From Saccharothrix australiensis (GTDB lineage: Bacteria > Actinomycetota > Actinomycetes > Mycobacteriales > Pseudonocardiaceae): a stretch of 64,000 nt of DNA. This document shows positions 16,316 to 27,334 of this stretch, piece after piece. Below the pieces are notes generated by a model, which saw only the letters and a program-made list of their open reading frames with translations, searched no databases and was not told where the DNA came from. Where the stretch lies: assembly GCF_003634935.1 (NCBI RefSeq), contig NZ_RBXO01000001.1:4551501-4615500 (forward strand). The letters run 5' to 3'. The position numbers were made by a program, and so were the translations under genes. How positions within the stretch are numbered: position 1 is the first letter of the stretch; every line of letters starts with the position of its first letter.

Positions 16316-16401
16316 CCGCGTCGGTGGTTCGCGGCGCGGGTTTCGCCGATCACGCTTTTCGATCGGCACAACCCGCCCCGCGAGCCGCCGACTTCCAGGC
16401 G
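16316..16401 (-). repeat. Structured hairpin repeat, copy 2 (inverted relative to copy 1)
   Basis: An 86-bp element with the same outer sequences as copy 1. Its stems use different bases that still pair: CGCGG/CCGCG, GCGGGTT/AACCCGC and GCCGATC/GATCGGC around the loop GAAAAGCGT. It fills almost the whole 92-bp gap between the convergent lipoprotein and MerR genes. Confidence 0.8.
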
Positions 16402-16404
16402 TGC

Positions 16405-18902
<2,498 letters not shown>

Positions 18903-18940
18903 GGTCGCCCGTCCCGCACGGGGCACGAGGCGCGGTGCAC

Positions 18941-18978
18941 GGGGCCGGTCGGGGTGTGACACCCACCCGACCGGCCCC
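18941..18978 (+). terminator. Terminator hairpin after argG
   Basis: A 13-bp stem, GGGGCCGGTCGGG with CCCGACCGGCCCC, with extra pairing GTGT/ACAC inside the loop. It lies 39 bases after the stop. Confidence 0.75.
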
Positions 18979-19074
18979 GCCTCGTCCCGCCGCGACCGGT
19001 GTCCGGTCCCACCGACGTCGGCTCGGTACCGCCGCGCGGCGGTCGGACACGCCTCGCCGCGCGGTTCGAGGTCG

Positions 19075-20337
19075 TCAACAGACGCTGTCGCCCGGTTTCG
19101 GGTTGGCCAGGCCGAACAGCGGGCGCAGTCGCAGCCCCAGCCACGTGCCGCCCAGCGCGAACAACCCCCACAGCCAGCCGTGCAGGCTGCCCACGGAGAT
19201 GCCGCCCAGGTACGCGCCGATGTTGCAGCCGCCCGCCAGCCGCGCGCCCACGCCCATCAGGACGCCGCCGAGGACCGCCGCGACCGCCGTGCGCCACGGT
19301 ATCCGGCGGTGGACGCGCCAGGTGCCCGCCGCCGCCGCCGCGATCGCCGCGCCGATCATGATGCCGATGTCGGTCAGGCTGCTGCGGTCCACCCAGATCG
19401 GCGCGGCGAGCGCCCTGGCGTTGGCCTGCGCCTGCCAGAACTCCCACGTCTCCGGGTGCGCGCCGAGCAGTTGCAGCGCCTTCGCGCCCCACAGCGCGAA
19501 CGCGAAGGTGACGCCCCAGATCCCGCCCGACACCAGGAACACCGCGCCCGCCAGCACGCCGAGCACCATCGCGCCCACCAGCAGCGGCCACGAGCCGCGC
19601 AGCACGCGCGCGACACCGCGCGCGGTCGGCACCGCGTCGACCGGTGGCGGGTTGCGGCGGGCCTGCACGACGCGCGTGACGGCCACGATCCCGACCAGGG
19701 CGACCAGCGTGACCGCCCACGAGCCGAACCAGCCGACGTGGTCCGCGAGCAGCACGCCGGGCAGCGCGGGCCAGCCGTCGAACAGCGGGAACGCCCACGT
19801 GTAGAGCACCGAGCCGGCGATGAAACCGCCCAGCGTCAACACGATCGCCGACTGGCCGGAGCCGACGGCGAACAGCGTGCCGGACGCGCACGCGCCGCCC
19901 AGCTGCATCCCGACCGCGAACAGCACCGCGCCGACCAGCAGCGCGAGCCCGAGCGGGCCTGCGGTGGCGGTGGGCACCGAGCCGAACAGGCCGGAGCCGG
20001 TGGACACGACCAGCGCGACGAGCGTCGCGGCGGTGCCCAGCAGCAGGCTGTGCGCCCGGACGCCCTGCCCGTTGCCGACGGCGACCAGTTGCCGCCACGC
20101 CGAGGTGAACCCGAACCGGGAGTGGAACAGCGCCAGCCCGAGCCCGAGGCCGAGCGCCAGCAGCGCGCCCGACTTGCCGCCGTGGGCCGACCAGGCGTAC
20201 CAGGTCGACCCGACCGCCAGCGCGCCCGCCACCACCAGCGGCACGACCCGCACCGGCTCCTCGGGGCGCGGCGTCGGCGCGGCGCACGACGTGGGCGAGG
20301 AGAGGAACCTGTTCGCTGTCAACGGTCTGGACGTCAC
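19075..20337 (-). CDS. YeeE/YedE-family sulfur-compound transporter
   Basis: A 420-residue polytopic membrane protein with about 10-12 helices in two homologous halves. The family motifs are present: MQLGGACASGTLFAVGSGQS in the first half and RLAGGCNIGAYLGGISVG in the second, each with the Cys used for thiosulfate relay in TsuA-like proteins. The GTG at 20337 has AAGGAG six bases upstream. It is the last gene of a minus-strand run that begins with a methanethiol-oxidase-like gene, consistent with uptake or export of a sulfur species. Its substrate is inferred. Confidence 0.88.
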   Translation of the reverse strand: MTSRPLTANRFLSSPTSCAAPTPRPEEPVRVVPLVVAGALAVGSTWYAWSAHGGKSGALLALGLGLGLALFHSRFGFTSAWRQLVAVGNGQGVRAHSLLLGTAATLVALVVSTGSGLFGSVPTATAGPLGLALLVGAVLFAVGMQLGGACASGTLFAVGSGQSAIVLTLGGFIAGSVLYTWAFPLFDGWPALPGVLLADHVGWFGSWAVTLVALVGIVAVTRVVQARRNPPPVDAVPTARGVARVLRGSWPLLVGAMVLGVLAGAVFLVSGGIWGVTFAFALWGAKALQLLGAHPETWEFWQAQANARALAAPIWVDRSSLTDIGIMIGAAIAAAAAGTWRVHRRIPWRTAVAAVLGGVLMGVGARLAGGCNIGAYLGGISVGSLHGWLWGLFALGGTWLGLRLRPLFGLANPKPGDSVC

Positions 20338-20431
20338 GAGTGCTCCTTGAGGGGTGTGGCCCGGCCGCCGCGGCGGGCGACCGGGCCGGTGGACGGCCCG
20401 GCCGCTCGGGCGCACGGCAGGGCCGCTCGGG

Positions 20432-20647
20432 TCAGTTCGGGATGAGCCCGTTGGGCGCCTTGACCACCGACTGGACGAGGCCCAGCAGGGGCACGCCCAG
20501 GACCGGCGTGAACGTCCAGATGTTCTCCAGTCCGCCGGTGTCCGGCTCGTCCACCACCACCGGGTCGGCGAGCGCGGTGCCCGCCGTCCCGGTCAGCACG
20601 AGCCCGGACAGCGCGACCGCGACCAGCGCGCGGGAGACCTTCTTCAT
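20432..20647 (-). CDS. Small secreted peptide (71 residues)
   Basis: MKKVSRALVAVALSGLVLTG begins a clear Sec signal peptide, probably cut after TALA. The mature ~45 residues have no Cys and contain ENIWTFTPVLGVPLLGLVQS followed by a hydrophilic end APNGLIPN. GAAGGAAAT precedes the ATG. It is paired with a similar-sized secreted peptide 39 bases upstream. Family not recognised; it is not a chaplin. Surface or envelope location is likely. Confidence 0.75.
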   Translation of the reverse strand: MKKVSRALVAVALSGLVLTGTAGTALADPVVVDEPDTGGLENIWTFTPVLGVPLLGLVQSVVKAPNGLIPN

Positions 20648-20686
20648 GGTATTTCCTTCCTCAGTGGGGTTTCGGGCCACGGTTGG

Positions 20687-20878
20687 CTACGCGCCGATGA
20701 GCTTGAGCAGGTCGAACACCGGTGCGAGCCCTCCGGGCACGCCGGTGGTCGGGCCGAGCAGGCTGCCGAGGTCGACACCCGGCAGCACCCAGATGGGCGT
20801 GGTCTCGGCGTTGGCCACGCCGGTCGCGGTCAGGCCGAGCAGGACCACGGCGAGGCCGAGGGTCAGCAGGCGTTTCAC
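20687..20878 (-). CDS. Small secreted peptide (63 residues)
   Basis: A signal peptide (KRLLTLGLAVVLLGLTATG then VANA) is followed by a ~40-residue mature part, ETTPIWVLPGVDLGSLLGPT to APVFDLLKLIGA, hydrophobic and Cys-free. The GTG at 20878 has AAGGAG seven bases upstream. The I-W, P-G/L-G and hydrophobic tail pattern recalls its neighbour, suggesting ancient duplication, though identity is low. Function unknown. Confidence 0.75.
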   Translation of the reverse strand: MKRLLTLGLAVVLLGLTATGVANAETTPIWVLPGVDLGSLLGPTTGVPGGLAPVFDLLKLIGA

Positions 20879-20918
20879 GGGCGATCTCCTTCGTCGGATC
20901 GGATTGCGGCGGGCGACC

Positions 20919-20974
20919 GGGTCGGGGCCGGCCGGGACCGCCGGGTCGGGGCCGGCCGGGACCGCCGGGTCGGG
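20919..20974. repeat. 24-bp direct repeats upstream of the 63-aa peptide gene
   Basis: GGGTCGGGGCCGGCCGGGAC plus CGCC is repeated twice exactly (20919-20942, 20943-20966), with a third partial copy of eight bases. It lies between the membrane-protein stop and the peptide start. Confidence 0.85.
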
Positions 20975-20984
20975 AACGGGTGGT

Positions 20985-22682
20985 TCAGGTCAGCAGCGCG
21001 CTGACCGGCACGACGGTGGTCTTGGGCACCCACTGGCCGGCCAGCTCCTCGTTCATCGGCATGCCGGGTCCGTGCGCCTCGTCCGGACCGGCGGGCATCG
21101 CGGTCACCTGGGCGGCGGCGAAGATCCGCACGCCGTCGTCGACCGCCCGGTCGCCCAGCCACGCCTCGAACCCCGCCGGGGTGGGGTTCGCGCCGCCGAA
21201 CCGGTTGCCCACCGCGACCGCGTACCCGATGGGCAGCGGTTCCCTCGGGTCGAACCGCAGCGGCACGGACACCGTCGTCACGGCGGTCGCCAGCGGCGTG
21301 GTCAGCAGCCACGGCGCGAGGTAGACGCCGTGCGCGTAGACCGCGCGCTCGGCCTGGTGCGCGCCCGCCGCGGTGAGCGACGCGTGCGCCGACTCCCAGC
21401 CCGAGACGGTCACCAGGGCGTTGTCCGGCCGGGGTTCCGCGTCGATCGCCACACCCGCACCGGCCGCCTCCTCCCGCACCACGCGGGCCGCGTCGACGCC
21501 GCGCGGTGTGCTGTCGGCGGCGAGCGTGATGCCGCCCGCGCCCCGCGCCACCAGGAACGAGACCAGCTTCCGCAGCGCCTGCTCGTCCACCGTGGACAGG
21601 CGGTCGGACGGGCAGGCCGCGAGGACGTCCCGGCGGCCGGCGATCAGGCCGCCGAGCGCGGCGCTCGCGCACTCGGGGTCGACCCGCGGTCCTCCGCCCG
21701 CGCCGGTGTCGACGTCGACCACGGCCGTGTCGGAACCCGAGGTCAGCACGATTTCGCTCCGCCCGGCGGGCAGGTCGACCTCCGCCCACGTGCCCTCCGC
21801 GCCCGCCCGCGGCAGGGCGGGCACCGCGCCGACCCGGATGCCGTCGCCCGCGCTCGCGGGGAAGTGGACCAGGTTGCGGCCCGGCCGGTGCGGCGCGACC
21901 AGCACCGGGACCCGCTTGCCCGCCAGGGTCTTCTCCGCGAGCACCGGCACGCCGGGCGTCGGCAGCTCGTCCGGTCGCGGCACCGCCGCGAGACCGCTCC
22001 ACGCCACGAACGCGAGCACGACGCCCACCGTGCCGTACCGGTAGGCCCGCGCCGGGCCGAGCAGCGTCGCCGCCAGCGGCAGCGCGACCACCGCCAGCAG
22101 CGCCAGCCCGAACCACGTGCCGTAGAGCCTGCGGTCGAACGCGACACCGGACGCGACCAGCCGCACCGCGCCCGCGCCGACGAGCGCCACGCCCAGCGCC
22201 AGTGCGAGCTGCCGCGGGCGCAGCCCGGAGGCCACCTCCGCCGCGGGCACGGTGAGCGCGAGCACCGCCAGGCCGAACCACGTGACCGCGCCCGCCACGT
22301 AGACCGTGTCGGCGACGAACTCGACACCGGAACGCCCCGCGGCGGTCTCGACCACCAGCAGCACCGCCAGCGCGACCGCCACCGCACGCGCCGGTCCCGC
22401 CCTGCCCAGCAGCGCGGGCACCGCCGCCACCAGCACGACGTGCGCCACCGCGCCGACGACGGCGACGTCCATCGCCACCGCCGACACCACCGCGAGCGCG
22501 GCGGACAGCGCCGACGCGACCGCGACGGACAGCACCACGCGCCGGGGCAGCGCGGGCGCCAGGGGCCGGACGACGCCGACACCCGCGACGAACGCCGTCG
22601 CCAGCAACAGGGTCAGCCGCAGCGCCACCGGCCAGGCCGACGTCTCGACGACCGCGTCGAGACCACCGTGGGGGTGCTCCAT
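20985..22682 (-). CDS. CopD-like membrane protein with large extracytoplasmic C-terminal region
   Basis: A 565-residue protein. The first ~260 residues contain eight or nine membrane helices, including VADTVYVAGAVTWFGLAVLA, which resembles the CopD/YcnJ family. Next comes a beta segment with VLVAPHRPGRNLVHFPASAG, like CopC/YtkA-type domains, then a ~250-residue soluble region (ECASAALGGLIAGRRDVLAA, WESAHASLTAAGAHQAERAV, IGYAVAVGNRFGGANPTPAG) that I do not recognise. Its ATG overlaps the stop of the SBP56 gene (TGATG), so the two are coupled. Copper or cofactor delivery to the SBP56 protein is a reasonable inference. Confidence 0.7.
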   Translation of the reverse strand: MEHPHGGLDAVVETSAWPVALRLTLLLATAFVAGVGVVRPLAPALPRRVVLSVAVASALSAALAVVSAVAMDVAVVGAVAHVVLVAAVPALLGRAGPARAVAVALAVLLVVETAAGRSGVEFVADTVYVAGAVTWFGLAVLALTVPAAEVASGLRPRQLALALGVALVGAGAVRLVASGVAFDRRLYGTWFGLALLAVVALPLAATLLGPARAYRYGTVGVVLAFVAWSGLAAVPRPDELPTPGVPVLAEKTLAGKRVPVLVAPHRPGRNLVHFPASAGDGIRVGAVPALPRAGAEGTWAEVDLPAGRSEIVLTSGSDTAVVDVDTGAGGGPRVDPECASAALGGLIAGRRDVLAACPSDRLSTVDEQALRKLVSFLVARGAGGITLAADSTPRGVDAARVVREEAAGAGVAIDAEPRPDNALVTVSGWESAHASLTAAGAHQAERAVYAHGVYLAPWLLTTPLATAVTTVSVPLRFDPREPLPIGYAVAVGNRFGGANPTPAGFEAWLGDRAVDDGVRIFAAAQVTAMPAGPDEAHGPGMPMNEELAGQWVPKTTVVPVSALLT

Positions 22683-24508
22683 CACTTCACGTCGGCGTCG
22701 GCGACGACGAACAGCTCGGAGTGCGGCTTGGCGTTGCCGAACGGGCCGTGCGGCCAGTTCCGCCGGTTGAAGTTGATGCCGACCTGGCCGCTGAACTCGT
22801 CCTTGAAGGCGGTGTCCAGCTCCACCTTGCCGTCCGGGCCCACCTTGAGCACGTTCACCCGGTGGTCGCCGTCGAGGCCGGAGCGCGCGACGAAGTAGTT
22901 CGACACCGCGATCCGGCGCGGCGACGAGGTCTCCCGGTAGAAGCCGTCCGCGTCCAGCTCGAAGTTGTCGTACGCGCCCCAGTGCGGTCCCGCCGCCGGC
23001 TGGCCGGGGTTGATCGGGGCCGCGCCCGCCACCGTCGGGCAGTCCGCCTCCGCGCCGCCGTTGCGCGCCTCGGCGAGGGTGTCGATGCGGCACCGGAAGT
23101 CCGTGCCCGCCGCGAGGAGCTTCTGGATGTCCAGCACGTAGACGCCACCGGTGGTGCCGGGGTCGCTCGGGCCGAGCGCGCCCTTGGCCCGCCCGGAGAT
23201 CGCGCGGTACAGGTACTTGTCGTCGGGGCTGGTCTGGATCCAGCCGCCGTTGGAGCCGCCGCCGTCGCTGTCGTTGCCCGCGAAGATCGCCTTGTTCGCC
23301 GCGCCGTCGTCGAACACCTCGTACCAGTGCGGCTCGGCCGCCGTGATGTCGGGCGTGTAGTGCACCGCGCCGCCCTGCATGGTCTGGGCGAACGCGCCCT
23401 TGTGGTGCGGCAGGTTCGTCACGGTCGTCTCCATGACCGCGCGGCTCTCGGCGTGCAGCGGGTCCGCGGGGTCGGCGCGGGGACCGTCCTGGAGGTAGGA
23501 CACCGCGCGCAGCTTCGGGTTGTCCCGGTCGGTGATGTCCCAGGTGCGGACGGTCGGCCGGCGCAGGTAGGGCGACGGCTGCTTCACCGGGTCCAGGATG
23601 ATGTTGCGCGGTTCGGCGTAATCGCTGGTGACCAACGTGTTCAGGTCCTCGCGGGCCTGGATGCCGTGCGGGTTGGCGCACGTCGGCGCGGCCAGCCGGG
23701 GCAGGTTCGCGCACAGCTTCGCGTTGTCGCCCTGCGGTGTGGCGGCGGAGGTCTGCGACAGCACCTTGCCGGTGCGGTCGAACCGGATCAGCGCGCCGGG
23801 GCTGCCCGCGAAACCGTTGCCCACCACGGTCTGCCCGTTCGCGTACACGTGCGGGCCGGGCACCACCGGGCCGCCCATGTAGGTGCCGTACGCGGTGCCG
23901 TCCTTGAGGGTCCAGTACGCGTCGGGCACGGACCCGCCGAGCGTGTTCGTCGGGAGGCTGATCCCCTTGAGCTTCAGCTCGGGCAGCGCGCTCACGTCGA
24001 ACGCGTAGGTCGCGGCGGCGAACAGCGCGCCCGCGTAGATCGTGTCGCCCTTGTGCCACACGTACTGCATGTGGTGCGGCTCGTTCTCCACCAGCGGTCC
24101 CACGGTGGCGGTGTTGACCACCTTGCCGTAGGCGGGCGAGCCCTCGGTGGCGTCGATGACGGCGAGGAAGTCGGGGCCGGGCAGGGCGTCGACCACCTTC
24201 CCGAGCCCGCCGCCGATCGAGCCGGGCAGGTTCTTGACGTCCTTCACCAGCGTGTCGGCGATGTTCTCGTCACCCGCCCACACGAGCAGCCACTTCTTCC
24301 GCTGCCCGCCGGCGGTCGCGAGGTCGCCGACGAGGTGGTTCTCCACCCAGTACCGCTTGCCGTCGGACGCCGTCTTCGCGTCGGTGGTGGTCCGCACGTC
24401 GGCGTACGCGGCGGTGCTCTCACCCGTGTAGGTCACGACGCCCGCGGCGAGCACCACCGCCACGGCGCCGATCGAAGTTTTCCGCCATCGCGGCGAGTTG
24501 GACGACAT
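22682..24508 (-). CDS. Secreted SBP56-family protein, likely methanethiol oxidase
   Basis: A 608-residue protein with an N-terminal export signal (RWRKTSIGAVAVVLAAGVVT). The rest is a beta-propeller-like sequence typical of selenium-binding protein 56/methanethiol oxidase: EPHHMQYVWHKGDTIYAGAL, DAYWTLKDGTAYGTYMGGP, CANPHGIQAREDLNTLVTSD, WDITDRDNPKLRAVSYLQDG and a C-terminal RRNWPHGPFGNAKPHSEL. Family enzymes oxidise methanethiol to sulfide, formaldehyde and peroxide and need copper. The ATG at 24508 follows AGGGG by five bases. The CopD-like and YeeE-like neighbours support a sulfur/copper role. The catalytic assignment rests on overall similarity. Confidence 0.78.
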   Translation of the reverse strand: MSSNSPRWRKTSIGAVAVVLAAGVVTYTGESTAAYADVRTTTDAKTASDGKRYWVENHLVGDLATAGGQRKKWLLVWAGDENIADTLVKDVKNLPGSIGGGLGKVVDALPGPDFLAVIDATEGSPAYGKVVNTATVGPLVENEPHHMQYVWHKGDTIYAGALFAAATYAFDVSALPELKLKGISLPTNTLGGSVPDAYWTLKDGTAYGTYMGGPVVPGPHVYANGQTVVGNGFAGSPGALIRFDRTGKVLSQTSAATPQGDNAKLCANLPRLAAPTCANPHGIQAREDLNTLVTSDYAEPRNIILDPVKQPSPYLRRPTVRTWDITDRDNPKLRAVSYLQDGPRADPADPLHAESRAVMETTVTNLPHHKGAFAQTMQGGAVHYTPDITAAEPHWYEVFDDGAANKAIFAGNDSDGGGSNGGWIQTSPDDKYLYRAISGRAKGALGPSDPGTTGGVYVLDIQKLLAAGTDFRCRIDTLAEARNGGAEADCPTVAGAAPINPGQPAAGPHWGAYDNFELDADGFYRETSSPRRIAVSNYFVARSGLDGDHRVNVLKVGPDGKVELDTAFKDEFSGQVGINFNRRNWPHGPFGNAKPHSELFVVADADVK

Positions 24509-24883
24509 GCACACCCCTAAGTTGCCTTTTGCCTGATCCGAAATGGGCGCGGCGAATGCCCGGAATGGTCTTCGCGGCCCCTGGGGGTGTCAAACGGCGA
24601 CCAGTGGGTGGGACGCCGAGAGGCCGTGACGACTTTCCCCCGAACGGCGGAGGGTTTTGGTTCCCCTTTGTGGCATTTCCCGCAACGGAGTGTTAAAAGC
24701 CCAGCCAGGAAGACCTGAGCGCTGCTCACGGAGAGTCACCTGAGACCGTGGACGCCGAACGGAACCGAATGAACCCGAACGTTCCGGACGGCCACCGCCG
24801 GGGCCGGCCGGGACCATTCGTATCCTTTCCCGCCCCGCGCAGTTGTGGCCGATGTACCGATCGACCCCAGGAAAGGACGCGGT
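24509..24883. other. Divergent promoter region
   Basis: About 375 bases between the SBP56 gene (minus) and the HTH gene (plus), somewhat richer in A/T near both ends. A 70-codon minus ORF (24517-24729) lacks gene-like composition and a ribosome site. No repeats or clear operators were seen. Confidence 0.5.
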
Positions 24884-25690
24884 GTGTCCGTCCACGAGTT
24901 CGCGGAGAGCCTGCGGACGCTGCACGTCGAATGCGGCAAGCCCACCTACGCCCGGATACGCGAACTCGCGCCCGGCCGCGCGCTGCCGCCCGCGACCGTC
25001 AGCGAGGTGCTCAACGGGAAGCGGATGCCCAAGGCCGACTTCGTGCAGGCGTTCGTGCGCGCCGTCCTGCGGCACCGCGACGGCGGCGACGAGCCGCGGC
25101 ACGACGAGGAGGTGGCCCGGTGGCGCCGCCGGTGGCAGCGGGCCGTCCTGCGCCCGCGCCCGGCCCGCTCGCCGCTGGACCGGGGCCTGGCCGCGCGCGA
25201 CCCGGCCGGGCGGCGCTGGGCCGACGCGCGCGCCGGGTGCTTCGCGCTGTACGGACCGGACGGCGAGGTGGTCTTCATCGGCCGGTCCGAGGCGGTGCTG
25301 GCGGACGCCGTGCGGTCCCGGCTGGCGCTGCTGCTCGACCCGGTCGCCGAGGTGGAGCTGTGGCCGGTCCGCGAGCCGCCCGTCGGGCAGGCGCTCGACC
25401 GCCTCGAACGCGCCGTCTACCGCCGGGCGCTCGGCGAACCGGTCGAACTGCCGCCCTCGCACCGGTTCTCGCTGCGCGGCAACGACAGCGACGAGTGCAT
25501 CGCCCGCGAGGCCGAGGAGCTGGCGCGGCTGGCGGCGGCCGTGCGGGACGGCGGCGCGGTCGCGGACGACGTGCGCCGGGAACTGGCCCTGCGGGCGACG
25601 CGGCTGGCGCGGCTGGCGGTCGTGCGCGTCGCCCGCGCGACCGGCCGGTCGCCGTTCGAGGCGTCCGCCGAGCTGGGCCCGGACCTGTGA
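24884..25690 (+). CDS. HTH protein with a possible degenerate GIY-YIG domain
   Basis: A 268-residue protein. GTG 24884 is chosen because GAAAGGA lies six bases upstream and the domain starts at once. Residues 1-65 (FAESLRTLHVECGKPTYARI, ATVSEVLNGKRMPKADFVQA) form an XRE-like helix-turn-helix common in actinobacteria. About residues 115-150, GCFALYGPDGEVVFIGRSEA then VRSRLALLL, resemble a GIY-YIG nuclease core, but the Tyr residues are replaced (GCF for GIY, FIG for YIG), so catalysis is doubtful. The C-terminal part is helical and Arg-rich. Role unknown; it is 77 bases upstream of a sugar kinase. Confidence 0.65.
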   Translation: MSVHEFAESLRTLHVECGKPTYARIRELAPGRALPPATVSEVLNGKRMPKADFVQAFVRAVLRHRDGGDEPRHDEEVARWRRRWQRAVLRPRPARSPLDRGLAARDPAGRRWADARAGCFALYGPDGEVVFIGRSEAVLADAVRSRLALLLDPVAEVELWPVREPPVGQALDRLERAVYRRALGEPVELPPSHRFSLRGNDSDECIAREAEELARLAAAVRDGGAVADDVRRELALRATRLARLAVVRVARATGRSPFEASAELGPDL

Positions 25691-25767
25691 CCGGGCCGGC
25701 CCCCGGCGGCTCGACGGCGTCCGCGCACCCGGTGCAGGATGACCCGGACGCCGGACGAGGAGGCTGC

Positions 25768-27273
25768 GTGGCGGTCGCGGATCACGGTCTGCTGCTGGGC
25801 ATCGACATCGGCACGGCCAGCGCCAAGGGCGTGCTGGTGACACCCGGCGGCGTCGTCCTGGCACGGGCGAGCCGGGCGCACCGGACCTCCACGCCCCGTC
25901 CCGGCTGGGTCGAGCACGACGCGGAAACCGTGTGGTGGGCCGACTTCTCGGCGTTGAGCCGGGAACTGGTGGCCGCCGCGGCCGGTCGGCCGCTCGCGGG
26001 CCTGGCGGTCAGCGGCATCGGGCCGTGCCTGCTGCCCGCCGACGAGGCGGGCCGTCCGCTGCGCCCGGCGATCCTGTACGGGGTGGACACCCGCGCCGAG
26101 GCGGAGATCGCCGAGCTGACCGCGGAACTCGGCGCGGAGGAGGTCGTGCGGCGCGGCGGCACCCCGCTGTCCAGCCAGGCGGTCGGCCCGAAGCTGCGCT
26201 GGCTGGCGCGCCACGAGCCGGACGTGTACCGGCGGACCCGGATGCTGCTGATGGCCGGCTCGTTCCTGGTGCACCGGCTGACCGGGCGGTACGTGCTGGA
26301 CCACCAGTCGGCGAGCCAGTGCGACCCGATGTACGACCAGCGGTCGCTGACGTGGGCGGCGGACTGGGCGGAGCTGGTCGCGCCGGGCCTGCCGCTGCCG
26401 GAGCTGCGCTGGCCCACCGAGGTGGTCGGCGCGGTGACGGCGGGCGCGACGGCGGAGACCGGGCTGCCCGCCGGCCTGCCGGTCACCGCCGGCACGGTCG
26501 ACGCGTGGGCGGAGGCGGCCAGCGTCGGCGTGCGCGAACCCGGCGACGTCATGGTCATGTACGGCACGACCATGTTCCTGGTCCAGGTGGTCGACCAGGC
26601 GCGCTCCCACCCCGGCCTGTGGTCGACCAGCGGCGCCTTCCCCGGCACCCGGACGCTCGCCGCGGGCATGGCCACGTCCGGCGCGGTCACCGACTGGCTG
26701 CGCCGCCTCGTCGGCGCGGACTTCGACACGCTGGTCGCGGAGGCCGCGGCGGTGCCCGCGGGCAGCCGCGGCCTCCTCGTCCTGCCGTACTTCGCGGGCG
26801 AGCGCACGCCGCTGTTCGACCCGTCCGCGCGGGGCGTCATCGCCGGGCTGACCCTGGCGCACGGCCGGGCCGAGCTGTACCGGGCCGCGCTGGAGGGCAT
26901 CGCCTACGGCGTCCGGCACAACCTGGAGACCATGCGCGGCACCGGGGCGCGGGCCGAGCGGTTCTTCGCGGTCGGCGGCGGCACCAAGGGGCGGCTGTGG
27001 ACCCGGATCGTGTCGGACGTGACGGGCGAGGCGCAGCACGTGCCCACCGAGACCGTCGGCGCGTGCTTCGGTGACGCGCTGCTCGCCGCGATCGCGACCG
27101 GTCACGAGGTGGAGCACGGGACCTGGAACCCGGTCGCGCACACCGTGTGGCCGGATTCCGGGCAGCGGGCGCGTTATGACGCCTTCTACCGCCGGTACCG
27201 CGACCTGTACCCGGCGACGGCCGGGATCGCGCACTTCCTGGCGGCCGAGCAGCACGCGGCGGACGGGAGTTGA
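25768..27273 (+). CDS. FGGY-family carbohydrate kinase (xylulokinase-like)
   Basis: A 501-residue ATP-dependent sugar kinase. The N-terminal phosphate-binding segment GIDIGTASAKGVLV, the second-domain TAGTVDAWAEAASVGV with the probable catalytic Asp near residue 244, and the C-terminal ATP site FFAVGGGTKGRLWTRIVSDV are all present. The GTG follows GAGGAGG. Sugar specificity cannot be read; no transporter or isomerase is adjacent. It ends just before the large inverted repeat. Confidence 0.9.
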   Translation: MAVADHGLLLGIDIGTASAKGVLVTPGGVVLARASRAHRTSTPRPGWVEHDAETVWWADFSALSRELVAAAAGRPLAGLAVSGIGPCLLPADEAGRPLRPAILYGVDTRAEAEIAELTAELGAEEVVRRGGTPLSSQAVGPKLRWLARHEPDVYRRTRMLLMAGSFLVHRLTGRYVLDHQSASQCDPMYDQRSLTWAADWAELVAPGLPLPELRWPTEVVGAVTAGATAETGLPAGLPVTAGTVDAWAEAASVGVREPGDVMVMYGTTMFLVQVVDQARSHPGLWSTSGAFPGTRTLAAGMATSGAVTDWLRRLVGADFDTLVAEAAAVPAGSRGLLVLPYFAGERTPLFDPSARGVIAGLTLAHGRAELYRAALEGIAYGVRHNLETMRGTGARAERFFAVGGGTKGRLWTRIVSDVTGEAQHVPTETVGACFGDALLAAIATGHEVEHGTWNPVAHTVWPDSGQRARYDAFYRRYRDLYPATAGIAHFLAAEQHAADGS

Positions 27274-27334
27274 GCGCGGGACGGGCGCTGTGGGGTAGGC
27301 GGGCCTGTGTGCTGTTGTTCCCCGTGCGGGCCGC

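Noticed and set aside
20432..20878. Chaplins or lanthipeptide precursors
   Set aside because: No Cys, no chaplin repeat pattern and no modification enzyme beside them; they carry ordinary Sec signals.
24517..24729. A 70-codon minus ORF upstream of the SBP56 gene
   Set aside because: Low third-position GC, no ribosome site, and it occupies the expected promoter region.
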